DNA of 15,365 nucleotides, from NCBI GenBank assembly GCA_036744635.1, contig DAIOHQ010000105.1, positions 1 through 15,365 of the forward strand, in the 5' to 3' direction. The notes below the pieces were generated by a model. That model was not told where the DNA came from, made no database searches, and was given only the letters and a program-made list of their open reading frames with translations. A program made the position numbers and the translations under genes. The DNA comes from DAIOHQ01 sp036744635 (GTDB taxonomy: Bacteria > Planctomycetota > Phycisphaerae > Tepidisphaerales > Tepidisphaeraceae). Position 1 is the first letter of the stretch. Each line of letters opens with the position of its first letter. Positions 1 through 6,660 of the stretch are shown piece after piece.

Positions 1-46
1 GGGTCTCCCCGCCCTCTTCCAGACAGGGCGGGGAGACCCCGCCCCT
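1..46. repeat. GC-rich inverted repeat with two alternative hairpins
   Basis: Bases 1-15 are the exact reverse complement of 25-39, giving a 15-bp stem with a 9-nt loop. Bases 26-33 (GGGCGGGG) can instead pair with 37-44 (CCCCGCCC), so the two folds exclude each other. The element begins right behind the stop codon (45-47) of the minus-strand gene and overlaps it by two bases, so it may end that transcript, but no T-tract is visible and the window edge cuts it. It could equally be a dispersed palindromic repeat. Confidence 0.6.
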
Positions 47-1421
47 ACAAGATTCCTTCCATCTTTCCGCGCCAGTAGGTTGCGATGTAGGTCGGGGACA
101 GTTCGCTGTCGAGGACCTCGCCCATGTAGCTGATCTCCGGGATCAACTGCTGGGCATCGGGATCGACCATCCACCGAAGCCGCCTCTGGTCGATCTTCTC
201 CATGATCCGCACGGCCAGCGCCTTGGCATCGGCCGCGACCGCCGGTGACCGCTTGGCGGCCACGACTGACGTGTACATGAATCGCGTCAGCGGGCTCGTC
301 CAGCGAATCTGGGATAGGTAAGACATAAATGGGTCACCAAACAAAACGCCTTCCTTGATCGGAATCGTTTTCGGCAAGGGACGCCAGGTGTCATTCTTCG
401 CATCCACCGCATACCAGTAGTAGGGCAGGAAGTCCTCGCCGAAACCATACTTCCAGGTCGCCCAGAACCGGGCAAGCGTACCCTCCACCTGGCCAGCCAC
501 CAGTTCCGGCGCGGTGGCGAGAATGATCTCGATCGCTATCGCCGCGAACTTGGCGTGAATGTTCGCTTCCCAGCAGATTGTTTCATGCTTGCGCAGCACA
601 TCCTTGAACGTCGCATTGAAACCCCACGGCGCATCGCCCAGCGCTGACCGTTTGTGGATGTCCATGTTGGTCTCATGGTCCCAGGTGCCTTGTGCGCGGA
701 AGCGGCGGGCCTCCTGCAAGTACAGTTCATTTTTGGTGAAGTGGTAGGCCAGGGCGTTGATCGCGATGAGGATGAGGTTGTAGGCATCCACGGAGTTCTT
801 GACTTCCCAGTGGCTGTCGAAGTAGCTGAGGGTGTAGTCGATCGAGCGCCAATAGTCGGCGAAGGCCACGAACATTTCTTCCATGCGCTTGCGTGTCTGT
901 GCCGGCGCGATGGGGTAGTAGGCCCACATGCCCCAGCTCGCGTCGATGTATTGATCTGGGCTGGTCTGGTCGGAGAGGCGCCAGGAGTAGGGTTTTCCCA
1001 TCCAGCCCGGCCGGCCGTCTTTGACACCCATTTCATAAATAATTTCCAGCGAGCGGAAGGCCTTGGCCGCCTGTTCCAGCGCTGACTCATCCTTGGTGGC
1101 CAGGTAGCGGAACGCCTGCGAAGCCAGGTAAATCCCGGAGGTGGTGATGGAGTTTTCGTTGTGCATCAGGTCCCAGAGGCCATCGGGTTTCAGCCGCCAC
1201 TTTTCTACGCTCGTCGCGTGCTTGCCGGCGAAGTCCTCTGCGGTGAATGGCCGCACTGAATGCTCATCCATGCGCTGCATCGAATACATGATGCCCGATG
1301 GATGGAAGGCAACATCCTGGTAGAAATCCTGGATGATCTCGGCCTTGCGCCCGATCGAAGCGGAGGCGAGTTCCTCGAGAGGCGCTGTGTCAGTGGTCGT
1401 TGTTATTGCTGCTGCGGACAT
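45..1421 (-). CDS. Uncharacterised helix-rich protein, paralogue 1 (possible alpha/alpha-barrel)
   Basis: A 458-residue protein with no signal peptide or membrane segment, so probably cytoplasmic. I do not recognise the family. Most of it reads as amphipathic helices with many aromatics (residues 85-130, 155-200, 205-240, 285-325), as in the (alpha/alpha) toroid folds of many sugar-active enzymes; this fold is inference. Distinctive motifs include GWMGKPYSWRLSDQ (139-152), DASWGMWAYYP (160-170) and ETICWEANIH (280-289). The ATG at 1421 is chosen over the upstream one at 1457 because similarity to the paralogue at 3547-4926 begins one residue-block before it and AGGA lies 9 nt upstream. The two paralogues are about 89% identical; differences cluster at residues 62-80, 337-375 and 404-423. 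It is the last of four minus-strand genes but has its own AT-rich upstream region with repeated motifs at 1474-1519. Confidence 0.85.
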   Translation of the reverse strand: MSAAAITTTTDTAPLEELASASIGRKAEIIQDFYQDVAFHPSGIMYSMQRMDEHSVRPFTAEDFAGKHATSVEKWRLKPDGLWDLMHNENSITTSGIYLASQAFRYLATKDESALEQAAKAFRSLEIIYEMGVKDGRPGWMGKPYSWRLSDQTSPDQYIDASWGMWAYYPIAPAQTRKRMEEMFVAFADYWRSIDYTLSYFDSHWEVKNSVDAYNLILIAINALAYHFTKNELYLQEARRFRAQGTWDHETNMDIHKRSALGDAPWGFNATFKDVLRKHETICWEANIHAKFAAIAIEIILATAPELVAGQVEGTLARFWATWKYGFGEDFLPYYWYAVDAKNDTWRPLPKTIPIKEGVLFGDPFMSYLSQIRWTSPLTRFMYTSVVAAKRSPAVAADAKALAVRIMEKIDQRRLRWMVDPDAQQLIPEISYMGEVLDSELSPTYIATYWRGKMEGIL

Positions 1422-1473
1422 TCGGTGATTTCCTGAAATAGAACCTGATTCCGGCAATCGCTAAATGACCATG

Positions 1474-1519
1474 CGTAATCATGCGCCATTTCACGCGCCA
1501 GAGCGCCTAATCATGCACG
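1474..1519. promoter_or_regulatory. Paired 14-bp direct repeats, candidate regulator sites
   Basis: GCGTAATCATGCGC (1474-1487) and GCCTAATCATGCAC (1506-1519) match at 12 of 14 bases and start 32 bp apart, close to three helical turns. They lie between the start codon of the minus-strand gene at 1421 and a TATATA box (1522-1527) that could be its -10 element. The -35 is poor, so the promoter itself is weakly supported. If that -10 is right, one site covers the transcription start and the other lies downstream, a layout typical of repression. The regulator is unknown. Confidence 0.4.
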
Positions 1520-1635
1520 GTTATATAGATGTAGATAGTGCTTGAAACAGAAAAGGTGAGTGAACAATCCCGCCAGGCCCGCGACTTTGCCCGCTCCCCG
1601 TGCCCCTTGGCCAAGACCGCTACCGACGAACCAAC

Positions 1636-1661
1636 GCTGGCGGGTGCGATGGCCCGCCAGC
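1636..1661 (-). terminator. Perfect 9-bp hairpin after PEP-CTERM gene 1
   Basis: GCTGGCGGG (1636-1644) pairs exactly with CCCGCCAGC (1653-1661) across an 8-nt loop. It lies 30 nt beyond the stop codon of the minus-strand gene ending at 1692. Only a weakly T-rich sequence follows on the minus strand, so it may be a weak terminator or a 3' mRNA-stabilising structure. Confidence 0.35.
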
Positions 1662-1691
1662 TAGGGATGTCGCTGGAGAATCCTCCGAGCG

Positions 1692-2417
1692 CTACTTCCG
1701 CCGCCGCAGCATCGCGAGGCCGCCCAGGGCGAACAGGCCGAGCGCTGCGGGTTCGGGAGTCGGCGACGTCACATCGAACTCTGACCACGCCGTTTCGCCG
1801 TAGGTACCATTTTTAATTTCCCACAAGAGATAGCGGTAACTGCCCAATGCCCCGCTGGTATCTGTAATGGTCGATCCTGAGTGGGTCGTGTTATTATAAG
1901 TGATGAGGGGCGAGGCCACGCTCGTCCAGCCGTTAGGGGCGGTCAGATCGGCTGCGCTGGAAGGAGTGGTCGCACTGCTAGAACCCCCCCAAAGAGTATA
2001 ATTCTGGGATGTCCGGGCTGTATCAGTATATGTCGAAAATGAACTGACGCTTCCGACCGTAACTGAGGCCCCCAAGTCTAGTTGAAGAAGGCTTTCATTG
2101 TTCACCATCACTTCGGCGGTCTGACTGGGCGTCCCCCATGCACCACCAGACCCGTCCGTGAGGGCGGCCAAGCTGCTCCAAGTCCCGGCGACAAGATAGC
2201 TTCCAGCCGCCAGCGTGATGGTTTTGCCCTCGGCAAGGTCGTCGCTGTTGGACGGAGCGCCCATAGAGGCATAGCCCGTCGAGCCTGCGGTGAAGGTCCA
2301 ATCGCCCACATTTGTGGTATCGGCGTTCGTCCCGGTTGTAACCACCACCGTTGCCTGCGCCACGCCGGCGAAGCACGTCGCGAATCCAACCGTAACCAGT
2401 GCGCGCAAGACCTTCAT
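1692..2417 (-). CDS. PEP-CTERM sorting domain protein 1
   Basis: A 241-residue exported protein. Residues 1-22 form a signal peptide (MKVLRAL..., hydrophobic core, cut near QA/TVV). The C-terminus has the PEP-CTERM signature: TPEPAALGLF, a hydrophobic helix, then RRRK as the last residues. In known systems an exosortase recognises this tripartite signal and processes the protein for the cell surface or matrix. The body is rich in Ser, Thr, Gly and Asn, as in beta-rich surface proteins; the segment YRYLLWEIKNG...WSEFDV near residue 200 resembles the last strands of discoidin-like jelly-roll domains, a tentative reading. AAGGAG lies 5 nt before the ATG. Its promoter and leader are near-identical to a second copy at 3396-3502. 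No exosortase is encoded in the window. It is visibly less GC-rich than the flanking enzyme genes. Confidence 0.9.
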   Translation of the reverse strand: MKVLRALVTVGFATCFAGVAQATVVVTTGTNADTTNVGDWTFTAGSTGYASMGAPSNSDDLAEGKTITLAAGSYLVAGTWSSLAALTDGSGGAWGTPSQTAEVMVNNESLLQLDLGASVTVGSVSSFSTYTDTARTSQNYTLWGGSSSATTPSSAADLTAPNGWTSVASPLITYNNTTHSGSTITDTSGALGSYRYLLWEIKNGTYGETAWSEFDVTSPTPEPAALGLFALGGLAMLRRRK

Positions 2418-2517
2418 AGCCGCTCCTTAGAGAATGATGACAACGATTCCAACTCAGAAAAGCCCTGGGCTGACACTCCCATTACATCACATCTTGCGGA
2501 AAATGCAAGAAGAATTG
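2411..2517 (-). repeat. Direct repeat copy A: promoter and leader of PEP-CTERM gene 1
   Basis: This 107-bp stretch matches 3396-3502 with 12 mismatches and no gaps (offset exactly 985 bp). It covers the promoter, untranslated leader, AAGGAG ribosome site and the first two codons (ATG AAG) of the gene starting at 2417. Beyond codon 2 the copies share nothing. Confidence 0.9.
2481..2508 (-). promoter_or_regulatory. Sigma70-like promoter of PEP-CTERM gene 1
   Basis: On the minus strand TTGCAT (2508-2503), a 16-nt spacer and TGTAAT (2486-2481) form -35 and -10 boxes, giving a start near 2474 and a leader of about 57 nt. Both boxes and the spacer length are kept in the diverged second copy (3466-3493), while the sequence between them varies, which supports function. 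Confidence 0.6.
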
Positions 2518-2523
2518 CCGCTA

Positions 2524-3183
2524 TCAGACGCGACGCCGCCTACAGAGCGCCAGACCGAGCATTCCGATCAGACTGAGGGTGCCCGGCTCGGGAACAAACG
2601 TGGCCGTGGCAGTGAAGAGAGCGCTTGTTGCAGTAGAGAAGGGAGCATATGGTCCCCCTGCAGGGAGGAGCATGATTCTCGCAGCGCTATCGCCGCCTCC
2701 GTTGGCGTAAAGGGTCCAGGTGATGGTAATGCTCGATGCATTAATCGCCGAGATGGTTTGGTTTTCGGGGACAAGAGTGTTTGCGTTGGTACTCGATTCG
2801 CTCATGAATTGCACGGCAGGATTCGCCCCAATTGTATAGGTGCCCGTGATGGTGTCAGCGCCTGCGGCGGCTATTGCGAACCATCCCGACTCGTAAACCA
2901 AATTCAGGCTATCAAAGGTCCCGACCGCGTTGAATGTGTATGACACAGTGCCTGAAACTGGCGTACCAACCAATGGGAGGTTGTCACCATACGTCTGGTA
3001 TCCGCCGACTTTGATATTGACGAAATCACCATTGGAATCTAGTGTAGTTTGCCCGTACGCGTCATATGTATACGTGTCTGAGCCCGGGCCCGGTGAGAGA
3101 ACCACGGCCGCCTGCGTCGAAACGCGGCTGACCATCAGGAACGCAGCAGCGACAACCAACGATAGGATGTGACGATACTTCAT
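2524..3183 (-). CDS. PEP-CTERM sorting domain protein 2
   Basis: A 219-residue exported protein. The N-terminus is a signal peptide (MKYRHILSLVVAAAFLMVS..., cut near TQA/AVV). The C-terminus carries FVPEPGTLSLIG, a short hydrophobic helix and CRRRRV, the PEP-CTERM signature read by exosortases. The mature part is Ser/Thr/Gly-rich and probably a beta-sandwich, with no enzyme motif visible and no clear similarity to the neighbouring PEP-CTERM protein outside the two terminal signals. GAGGAG lies 5 nt before the ATG. The leader is long (about 275 nt from the predicted promoter), contains a small ORF and ends with hairpins just before the ribosome site. The gene lies between two copies of the 107-bp promoter repeat, so recombination between them would remove it whole. 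Confidence 0.9.
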   Translation of the reverse strand: MKYRHILSLVVAAAFLMVSRVSTQAAVVLSPGPGSDTYTYDAYGQTTLDSNGDFVNIKVGGYQTYGDNLPLVGTPVSGTVSYTFNAVGTFDSLNLVYESGWFAIAAAGADTITGTYTIGANPAVQFMSESSTNANTLVPENQTISAINASSITITWTLYANGGGDSAARIMLLPAGGPYAPFSTATSALFTATATFVPEPGTLSLIGMLGLALCRRRRV

Positions 3184-3198
3184 AGGAACTCCTCGATT

Positions 3199-3260
3199 GA
3201 GGCGCCGCCATCTCTGGCGATTGCCTCGGGGTCATAGAAATGACTCCCGCTCCGGCGGGA
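3199..3260. other. Two leader hairpins upstream of PEP-CTERM gene 2
   Basis: CGCCA (3206-3210) pairs with TGGCG (3215-3219) around a 4-nt loop and is enclosed by GAGGC/GCCTC (3199-3203 with 3223-3227), ending 7 nt from the ribosome site of the minus-strand gene. A second hairpin, TCCCGC/GCGGGA with loop TCCG, sits at 3245-3260. They could modulate translation or message stability; no known riboswitch consensus was recognised. Confidence 0.4.
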
Positions 3261-3402
3261 ATAATTGTTGATTTGAATGCCCTCCGGCACTCTCTCGCAA
3301 ACCGCCATCCGTGCCAGGACTACACCGTTTCCGTCTCCAAGGGCGCGGCTTGCGCCCCTTCTCTCGCTTACCCGCCGCCGGAATCCAGCAACGGGCCTTC
3401 AT
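3232..3402 (-). CDS. Small Arg-rich ORF in the PEP-CTERM gene 2 leader (56 aa), doubtful
   Basis: The repeated leader (copy B) includes an intact AAGGAG, 5-nt spacer and ATG AAG, and this start opens a 56-codon frame beginning MKARCWIPAAGKREKGRKPR and ending at TGA 3232-3234, 48 nt before PEP-CTERM gene 2. It is basic, with many Arg and Lys, no signal peptide and no recognised family. The ribosome site is as good as that of the true gene at 2417, so it is probably translated if the promoter works. It may be a leader peptide or simply the relic left where a PEP-CTERM gene was lost or moved behind a duplicated promoter. The coding evidence beyond the start signal is weak. Confidence 0.3.
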   Translation of the reverse strand: MKARCWIPAAGKREKGRKPRPWRRKRCSPGTDGGLRESAGGHSNQQLFPPERESFL

Positions 3403-3502
3403 AGCCGCTCCTTAGAGAATGATGACAACGATTCCAACTCGGACAAGCCCTGAACTGATGCTCCCATTAAACCACGTCTCGCGGCAAATGCAAGAAGATT
3501 TG
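3396..3502 (-). repeat. Direct repeat copy B: orphan promoter and leader
   Basis: Second copy of the 107-bp segment at 2411-2517, about 89% identical without gaps. It includes the promoter boxes, leader, AAGGAG and ATG AAG, but is followed by a small basic ORF rather than a PEP-CTERM protein. It should drive transcription of PEP-CTERM gene 2, whose start is 217 nt further on. Confidence 0.9.
3466..3493 (-). promoter_or_regulatory. Sigma70-like promoter upstream of PEP-CTERM gene 2
   Basis: TTGCAT (3493-3488), a 16-nt spacer and TTTAAT (3471-3466) on the minus strand. The -10 differs from copy A by one base and is equally close to TATAAT. The AT-rich stretch just upstream (3499-3513) may act as an UP-like element. 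The predicted start is near 3459. Confidence 0.55.
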
Positions 3503-3546
3503 TTTTTATTATTTGATCGGCCATCGTCAGTTTTTCGCTTCTCGTG

Positions 3547-4926
3547 CTACCAGATTCCTTCCATCCGGCCGCGCCAGTAGGTGGCGATGTAGGTCGGGGA
3601 CAATTCGCTGTCGAGGACTTCGCCCATGTAGCTGATCTCCGGGATCAACTGCTGGCCATCGGGATCGATCTGCGCCAGAAGACGTTTGCGGTCGATCTTC
3701 TCCAGGATGCGCAATGCCAGCGCCTTGGCATCCGCTGCAACCGCCGGCGATCGCTTGGCCGCAACCACGGACGTGTACATGAAACGCGTCAAGGGGGAAG
3801 TGTAGCGCACCTGGGACACGTAGGACATAAATGGACAACCGAGCGCCCAGCCATCCTTCATCGGCGTGGTTTTGGGCAGCGGACGCCAGGTGTCATGATC
3901 GGCATCCAGCGCAAACCAGTAGTACGGCAGGAAGTCCTCGCCAAAACCGTACTTCCAGGTCGACCAGAACCGGGCAAGCGTGCCTTCCACCTGGCCTTCC
4001 ACCAACTCCGGTGCGGTGTCGAGAATGATCTCGATCGCTATCGCCGCGAACTTGGCGTGAATGTTCGCCTCCCAGCAGATGGTCTCATGCTTGCGCAGCA
4101 CATCCTTGAACGTGGCATTGAAACCCCACGGCACATCGCCCAGCGCTGAGCGCTTGTGGATGTCCATGTTGGTCTCATGGTCCCAGGTGCCCTGTGCGCG
4201 GAAGCGGCGGGCCTCCTGCAAGTACAATTCATTCTTGGTGAAGTGGTACGCCAGGGTATTGATCGCGATGAGGATAAGGTTGTAGGCATCTACCGAGTTT
4301 TTGACTTCCCAGTGATGATCGAAGTAGCTGAGGGTGTAGTCGATCGAGCGCCAGTAGTCGGCGAAGGCCACGAACATTTCTTCCATGCGCCGCTGCGTTT
4401 GTGCCGGGGCAATTGGGTAATAAGCCCACATCCCCCAGCTCGCGTCGATGTATTGATCGGGGCTGGTCTGGTCGGAGAGGCGCCAGGAGTAAGGTTTTCC
4501 CATCCAGCCCGGCCGGCCGTCTTTCACGCCCATTTCGTAAATAATTTCCAGGGAGCGAAACGCCTTGGCCGCCTGCTCCAGCGCCGCCTCGTCCTTGGTG
4601 GCCAGGTAGCGGAAGGCCTGCGAGGCCAGGTAAATCCCGGAGGTGGTGATCGAGTTTTCGTTGTGCATCAGGTCCCAGGGGCCATCGGGTTTGAAGCGCC
4701 AGTTGTCGACGGTCAAAATCGGAATTTTCCCGACGAAGTCCTCCGGGGTAAATGGCCGCACCGAATTTTCATCCATGCGCTGCTGTGAATACATGATCCC
4801 GGAAGGATGAAATGCAACGTCCTGGAAGAAATCCTGGATGATCTCTGCCTTGCGCGCGATCGAGGCCGACGCGAGTTCGTCAAGGGGCGCGGTGTCAGTG
4901 GATGTTGTTCTTGCCGCTGTGGACAT
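3547..4926 (-). CDS. Uncharacterised helix-rich protein, paralogue 2 (possible alpha/alpha-barrel)
   Basis: A 459-residue cytoplasmic-looking protein, near-duplicate of the one at 45-1421 (about 89% identity by eye, one residue longer around residue 70). The central part (about residues 85-330) is almost unchanged, while 62-80, 337-375 and 404-423 differ, including VLFGDPFMSYLSQIRW versus ALGCPFMSYVSQVRY. Family and activity are not recognised; the helix-rich pattern suits an alpha/alpha toroid. The ATG at 4926 is preferred to 4962: the extra 12 residues do not match the paralogue, and AAGGA lies 8 nt upstream. It has a strong promoter at 5064-5091 and a leader of about 130 nt with an inverted repeat at 4944-4967. 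It is transcribed divergently from the MFS transporter operon. Confidence 0.85.
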   Translation of the reverse strand: MSTAARTTSTDTAPLDELASASIARKAEIIQDFFQDVAFHPSGIMYSQQRMDENSVRPFTPEDFVGKIPILTVDNWRFKPDGPWDLMHNENSITTSGIYLASQAFRYLATKDEAALEQAAKAFRSLEIIYEMGVKDGRPGWMGKPYSWRLSDQTSPDQYIDASWGMWAYYPIAPAQTQRRMEEMFVAFADYWRSIDYTLSYFDHHWEVKNSVDAYNLILIAINTLAYHFTKNELYLQEARRFRAQGTWDHETNMDIHKRSALGDVPWGFNATFKDVLRKHETICWEANIHAKFAAIAIEIILDTAPELVEGQVEGTLARFWSTWKYGFGEDFLPYYWFALDADHDTWRPLPKTTPMKDGWALGCPFMSYVSQVRYTSPLTRFMYTSVVAAKRSPAVAADAKALALRILEKIDRKRLLAQIDPDGQQLIPEISYMGEVLDSELSPTYIATYWRGRMEGIW

Positions 4927-4943
4927 TCGATGATTCCTTGTGA

Positions 4944-4967
4944 ACCGCATACGCAACCACATGCGGT
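4944..4967. promoter_or_regulatory. Inverted repeat in the leader of paralogue 2
   Basis: ACCGCAT (4944-4950) and ATGCGGT (4961-4967) are exact reverse complements with 10 bases between. The element lies 18-41 nt upstream of the start codon at 4926, next to the AAGGA ribosome site. It could be a dimeric repressor operator or an RNA hairpin controlling translation. It does not resemble the direct repeats ahead of paralogue 1. Confidence 0.35.
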
Positions 4968-5063
4968 GGCGCGATCGTGGCGGCAGGTTTGAAACTTCTG
5001 CTTTAGCTTGTCTCCGCTGGACTGCATACCATCCCGCCGCTGGACGTGGCTGGGCTGGCCGCT

Positions 5064-5091
5064 ATTATGCCACGAATGAGCGCGGCGTCAA
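5064..5091 (-). promoter_or_regulatory. Sigma70-like promoter of paralogue 2
   Basis: On the minus strand TTGACG (5091-5086), 16 nt, then CATAAT (5069-5064). Each box matches the consensus at 5 of 6 bases. Predicted start near 5057, leader about 130 nt. This is the best housekeeping-type promoter in the window. Confidence 0.65.
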
Positions 5092-5110
5092 GAAAATGAC
5101 GTTCGGCGAA

Positions 5111-5230
5111 AAGCTTTGGGTGCAGCGCTGGACCGTGGCGATTGTGGAACGGCCCCCGTCCCTCCCCCGGAGTACCGGGAGAGGGGGTAAAAGGTGGGGC
5201 CGCCACAAACAAGAGTTAGACCCAAAGCTT
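5111..5230. repeat. 120-bp palindromic element with terminal inverted repeats (MITE- or REP-like)
   Basis: AAGCTTTGGGT (5111-5121) is exactly inverted as ACCCAAAGCTT at 5220-5230. Inside it GGCCCC (5151-5156) faces GGGGCC (5196-5201), and the core 5160-5170/5175-5185 forms an 11-bp stem with one mismatch around AGTA. Nested symmetry on this scale is typical of non-coding miniature mobile or REP-type elements. A 3-bp flanking duplication (CGA at 5107-5109 and 5231-5233) is possible but too short to weigh. It fills most of the 333-bp divergent gap 4927-5259, so the plus-strand operon promoter may lie in it; none is obvious. Confidence 0.6.
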
Positions 5231-5259
5231 CGAGACCCGCGCTACCGAGAGATGACTGC

Positions 5260-6660
5260 ATGAGTGATAGCGGCATTACGCTTGGGCAAGTTGTTCCCGC
5301 GGCGGAAACACTGGCATCCCGTGCGCGCCCCCGCGGCGACCCCGTTCGCCGCCGCCGCCACCTGCTATTCGCGCTGCTGGCCTCGGCGATGATGATGCTC
5401 GCGGCATATCCCTCCGTCCTGGCGGTCTTCCGCGACGACCTCCAGCGGTACCTGAGAATTGACGCCGCCCGATTCGGCCTGCTCTTTAGCCTCGGGCCCC
5501 TGGCGGGCGTGGCGTGCGTCGTGCTCGGCGGCGCGATGGTGCGCCGTCTCGGAACGGCCCGCTTGATCCGCTGGTGCCTGCTGGGAACCGCGGCCGGCAT
5601 GGGCCTGGTGGCCGCGGCCGGGCCGCGCTATGTCCCGGTGCTGATCGGCTGCGTCATCTGCGGGGCATTGTCCGGCGCGTTGGCCCTGGCGGTGAACGTC
5701 TACCTTACACGGCTGTTCCCCCGCGACCGCCGTCGCATTCTGGCGTTGAACCTCGCGGTTTCTTGCGGCGGGGGAATCCTGTTCCCCTTGGCGGCCGAGG
5801 CGCTGCTGACGGCGTCCCATCGCGGCAGCGCAGGCGGATTCGGCGCTGCCCTGCGGCTGCCGATGTTGATCATCGCGGTGATCCTGGCGGCCGGCGCCAT
5901 AGCCTTTCGCATGGGAGCCCGCACCCAGCCACGGCACACCGTAGTGACGCCGCGTATCTCGCGCATCCGGCCATCGATCTTCCTGCCGCTTCCGGTGGTT
6001 TGGCTGGGCGTCCTCTTGGCCATTCACGGCACGGTGGACACGGCCATCTACACGTGGATGCCCAAGTTCCTCGCCGGCCCATCATTCGCCCCGCCGCTGG
6101 CGGCGCCGGGGATCGTGCTGGCGCTCTATGCCGTCGCCTACCTTGTTTCGCGCATCGCGGTCGCGTTTGCACCCGAGGCCTGGGGCCGCCGCCGGCTGAT
6201 GGTCGTGCCCGGCCTGCTGGGAGGCGGGGTCTTCCTCGCCGGCATCCTCAGCCGGAGTGCGATGTTGACGGCCGCCGGATACGTTTTGGGCGGCCTGTGC
6301 TGGTCGGCGGAATATCCAGCCCTGCTCGCCGCCGTTTCGCAGCGGGCCAAGGCGCAGTTTGGCCAGGCGATGGCCGCCATCACCGTCCTGAGCGCTCCGC
6401 TACAGTTCGGCGCGGTGTACGCGGTCGGCTGGTATGCAGACCATCACGGCAAGGCGGCGATAGGTCAGCCCATTGCGCTGCTGGCCTGCGGATTCCTTGT
6501 TGTCGGGATCGGCGGTGCGTTGTGGCTGATTTTCTGGGACGCCCACCCTGCCCGCGCGGGCCGGCGCAGGGGGGGCGATGAGGCCGCGGCTTCGATCGTT
6601 TTGATCCCTGGGGCAGAGGATGGAGCAAGGAACACGACTGATGAAACAGACAGATGCTGA
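5260..6660 (+). CDS. MFS transporter
   Basis: A 466-residue inner-membrane protein with about 12 hydrophobic segments (roughly 34-56, 70-92, 105-121, 127-150, 160-185, 200-220, then six more from 242 to 425), the Major Facilitator layout of two six-helix halves joined by a basic loop near 222-240. The loop after helix 2 reads GGAMVRRLGTARLI, a form of MFS motif A (GxxxDRxGRR). The N-terminus is Arg-rich and cytoplasmic, and a polar tail of about 40 residues follows the last helix. The ATG at 5260 is chosen over 5194 because GAGAGA precedes it at normal spacing and the upstream residues lie inside the repeat element. The last 20 nt overlap the next gene, so the two are translated together. Substrate is not readable from sequence; the neighbours suggest a sugar or oligosaccharide. 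Confidence 0.88.
   Translation: MSDSGITLGQVVPAAETLASRARPRGDPVRRRRHLLFALLASAMMMLAAYPSVLAVFRDDLQRYLRIDAARFGLLFSLGPLAGVACVVLGGAMVRRLGTARLIRWCLLGTAAGMGLVAAAGPRYVPVLIGCVICGALSGALALAVNVYLTRLFPRDRRRILALNLAVSCGGGILFPLAAEALLTASHRGSAGGFGAALRLPMLIIAVILAAGAIAFRMGARTQPRHTVVTPRISRIRPSIFLPLPVVWLGVLLAIHGTVDTAIYTWMPKFLAGPSFAPPLAAPGIVLALYAVAYLVSRIAVAFAPEAWGRRRLMVVPGLLGGGVFLAGILSRSAMLTAAGYVLGGLCWSAEYPALLAAVSQRAKAQFGQAMAAITVLSAPLQFGAVYAVGWYADHHGKAAIGQPIALLACGFLVVGIGGALWLIFWDAHPARAGRRRGGDEAAASIVLIPGAEDGARNTTDETDRC

Noticed and set aside
654..1085. Plus-strand ORF inside paralogue 1, with an equivalent at 4156-4788 in paralogue 2
   Set aside because: Its presence in both copies follows from the paralogues' similarity; the minus-strand protein is the conserved one and the antisense lengths differ.
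1692..3183. A local exosortase or PEP-CTERM sorting system
   Set aside because: Only substrates are present; no exosortase (multi-span membrane cysteine protease) or exopolysaccharide gene is in the window.
3240..3402. Possible riboswitch in the long leader of PEP-CTERM gene 2
   Set aside because: Hairpins are present, but none of the core sequences I know for cobalamin, c-di-GMP, SAM, TPP or glycine riboswitches could be matched.
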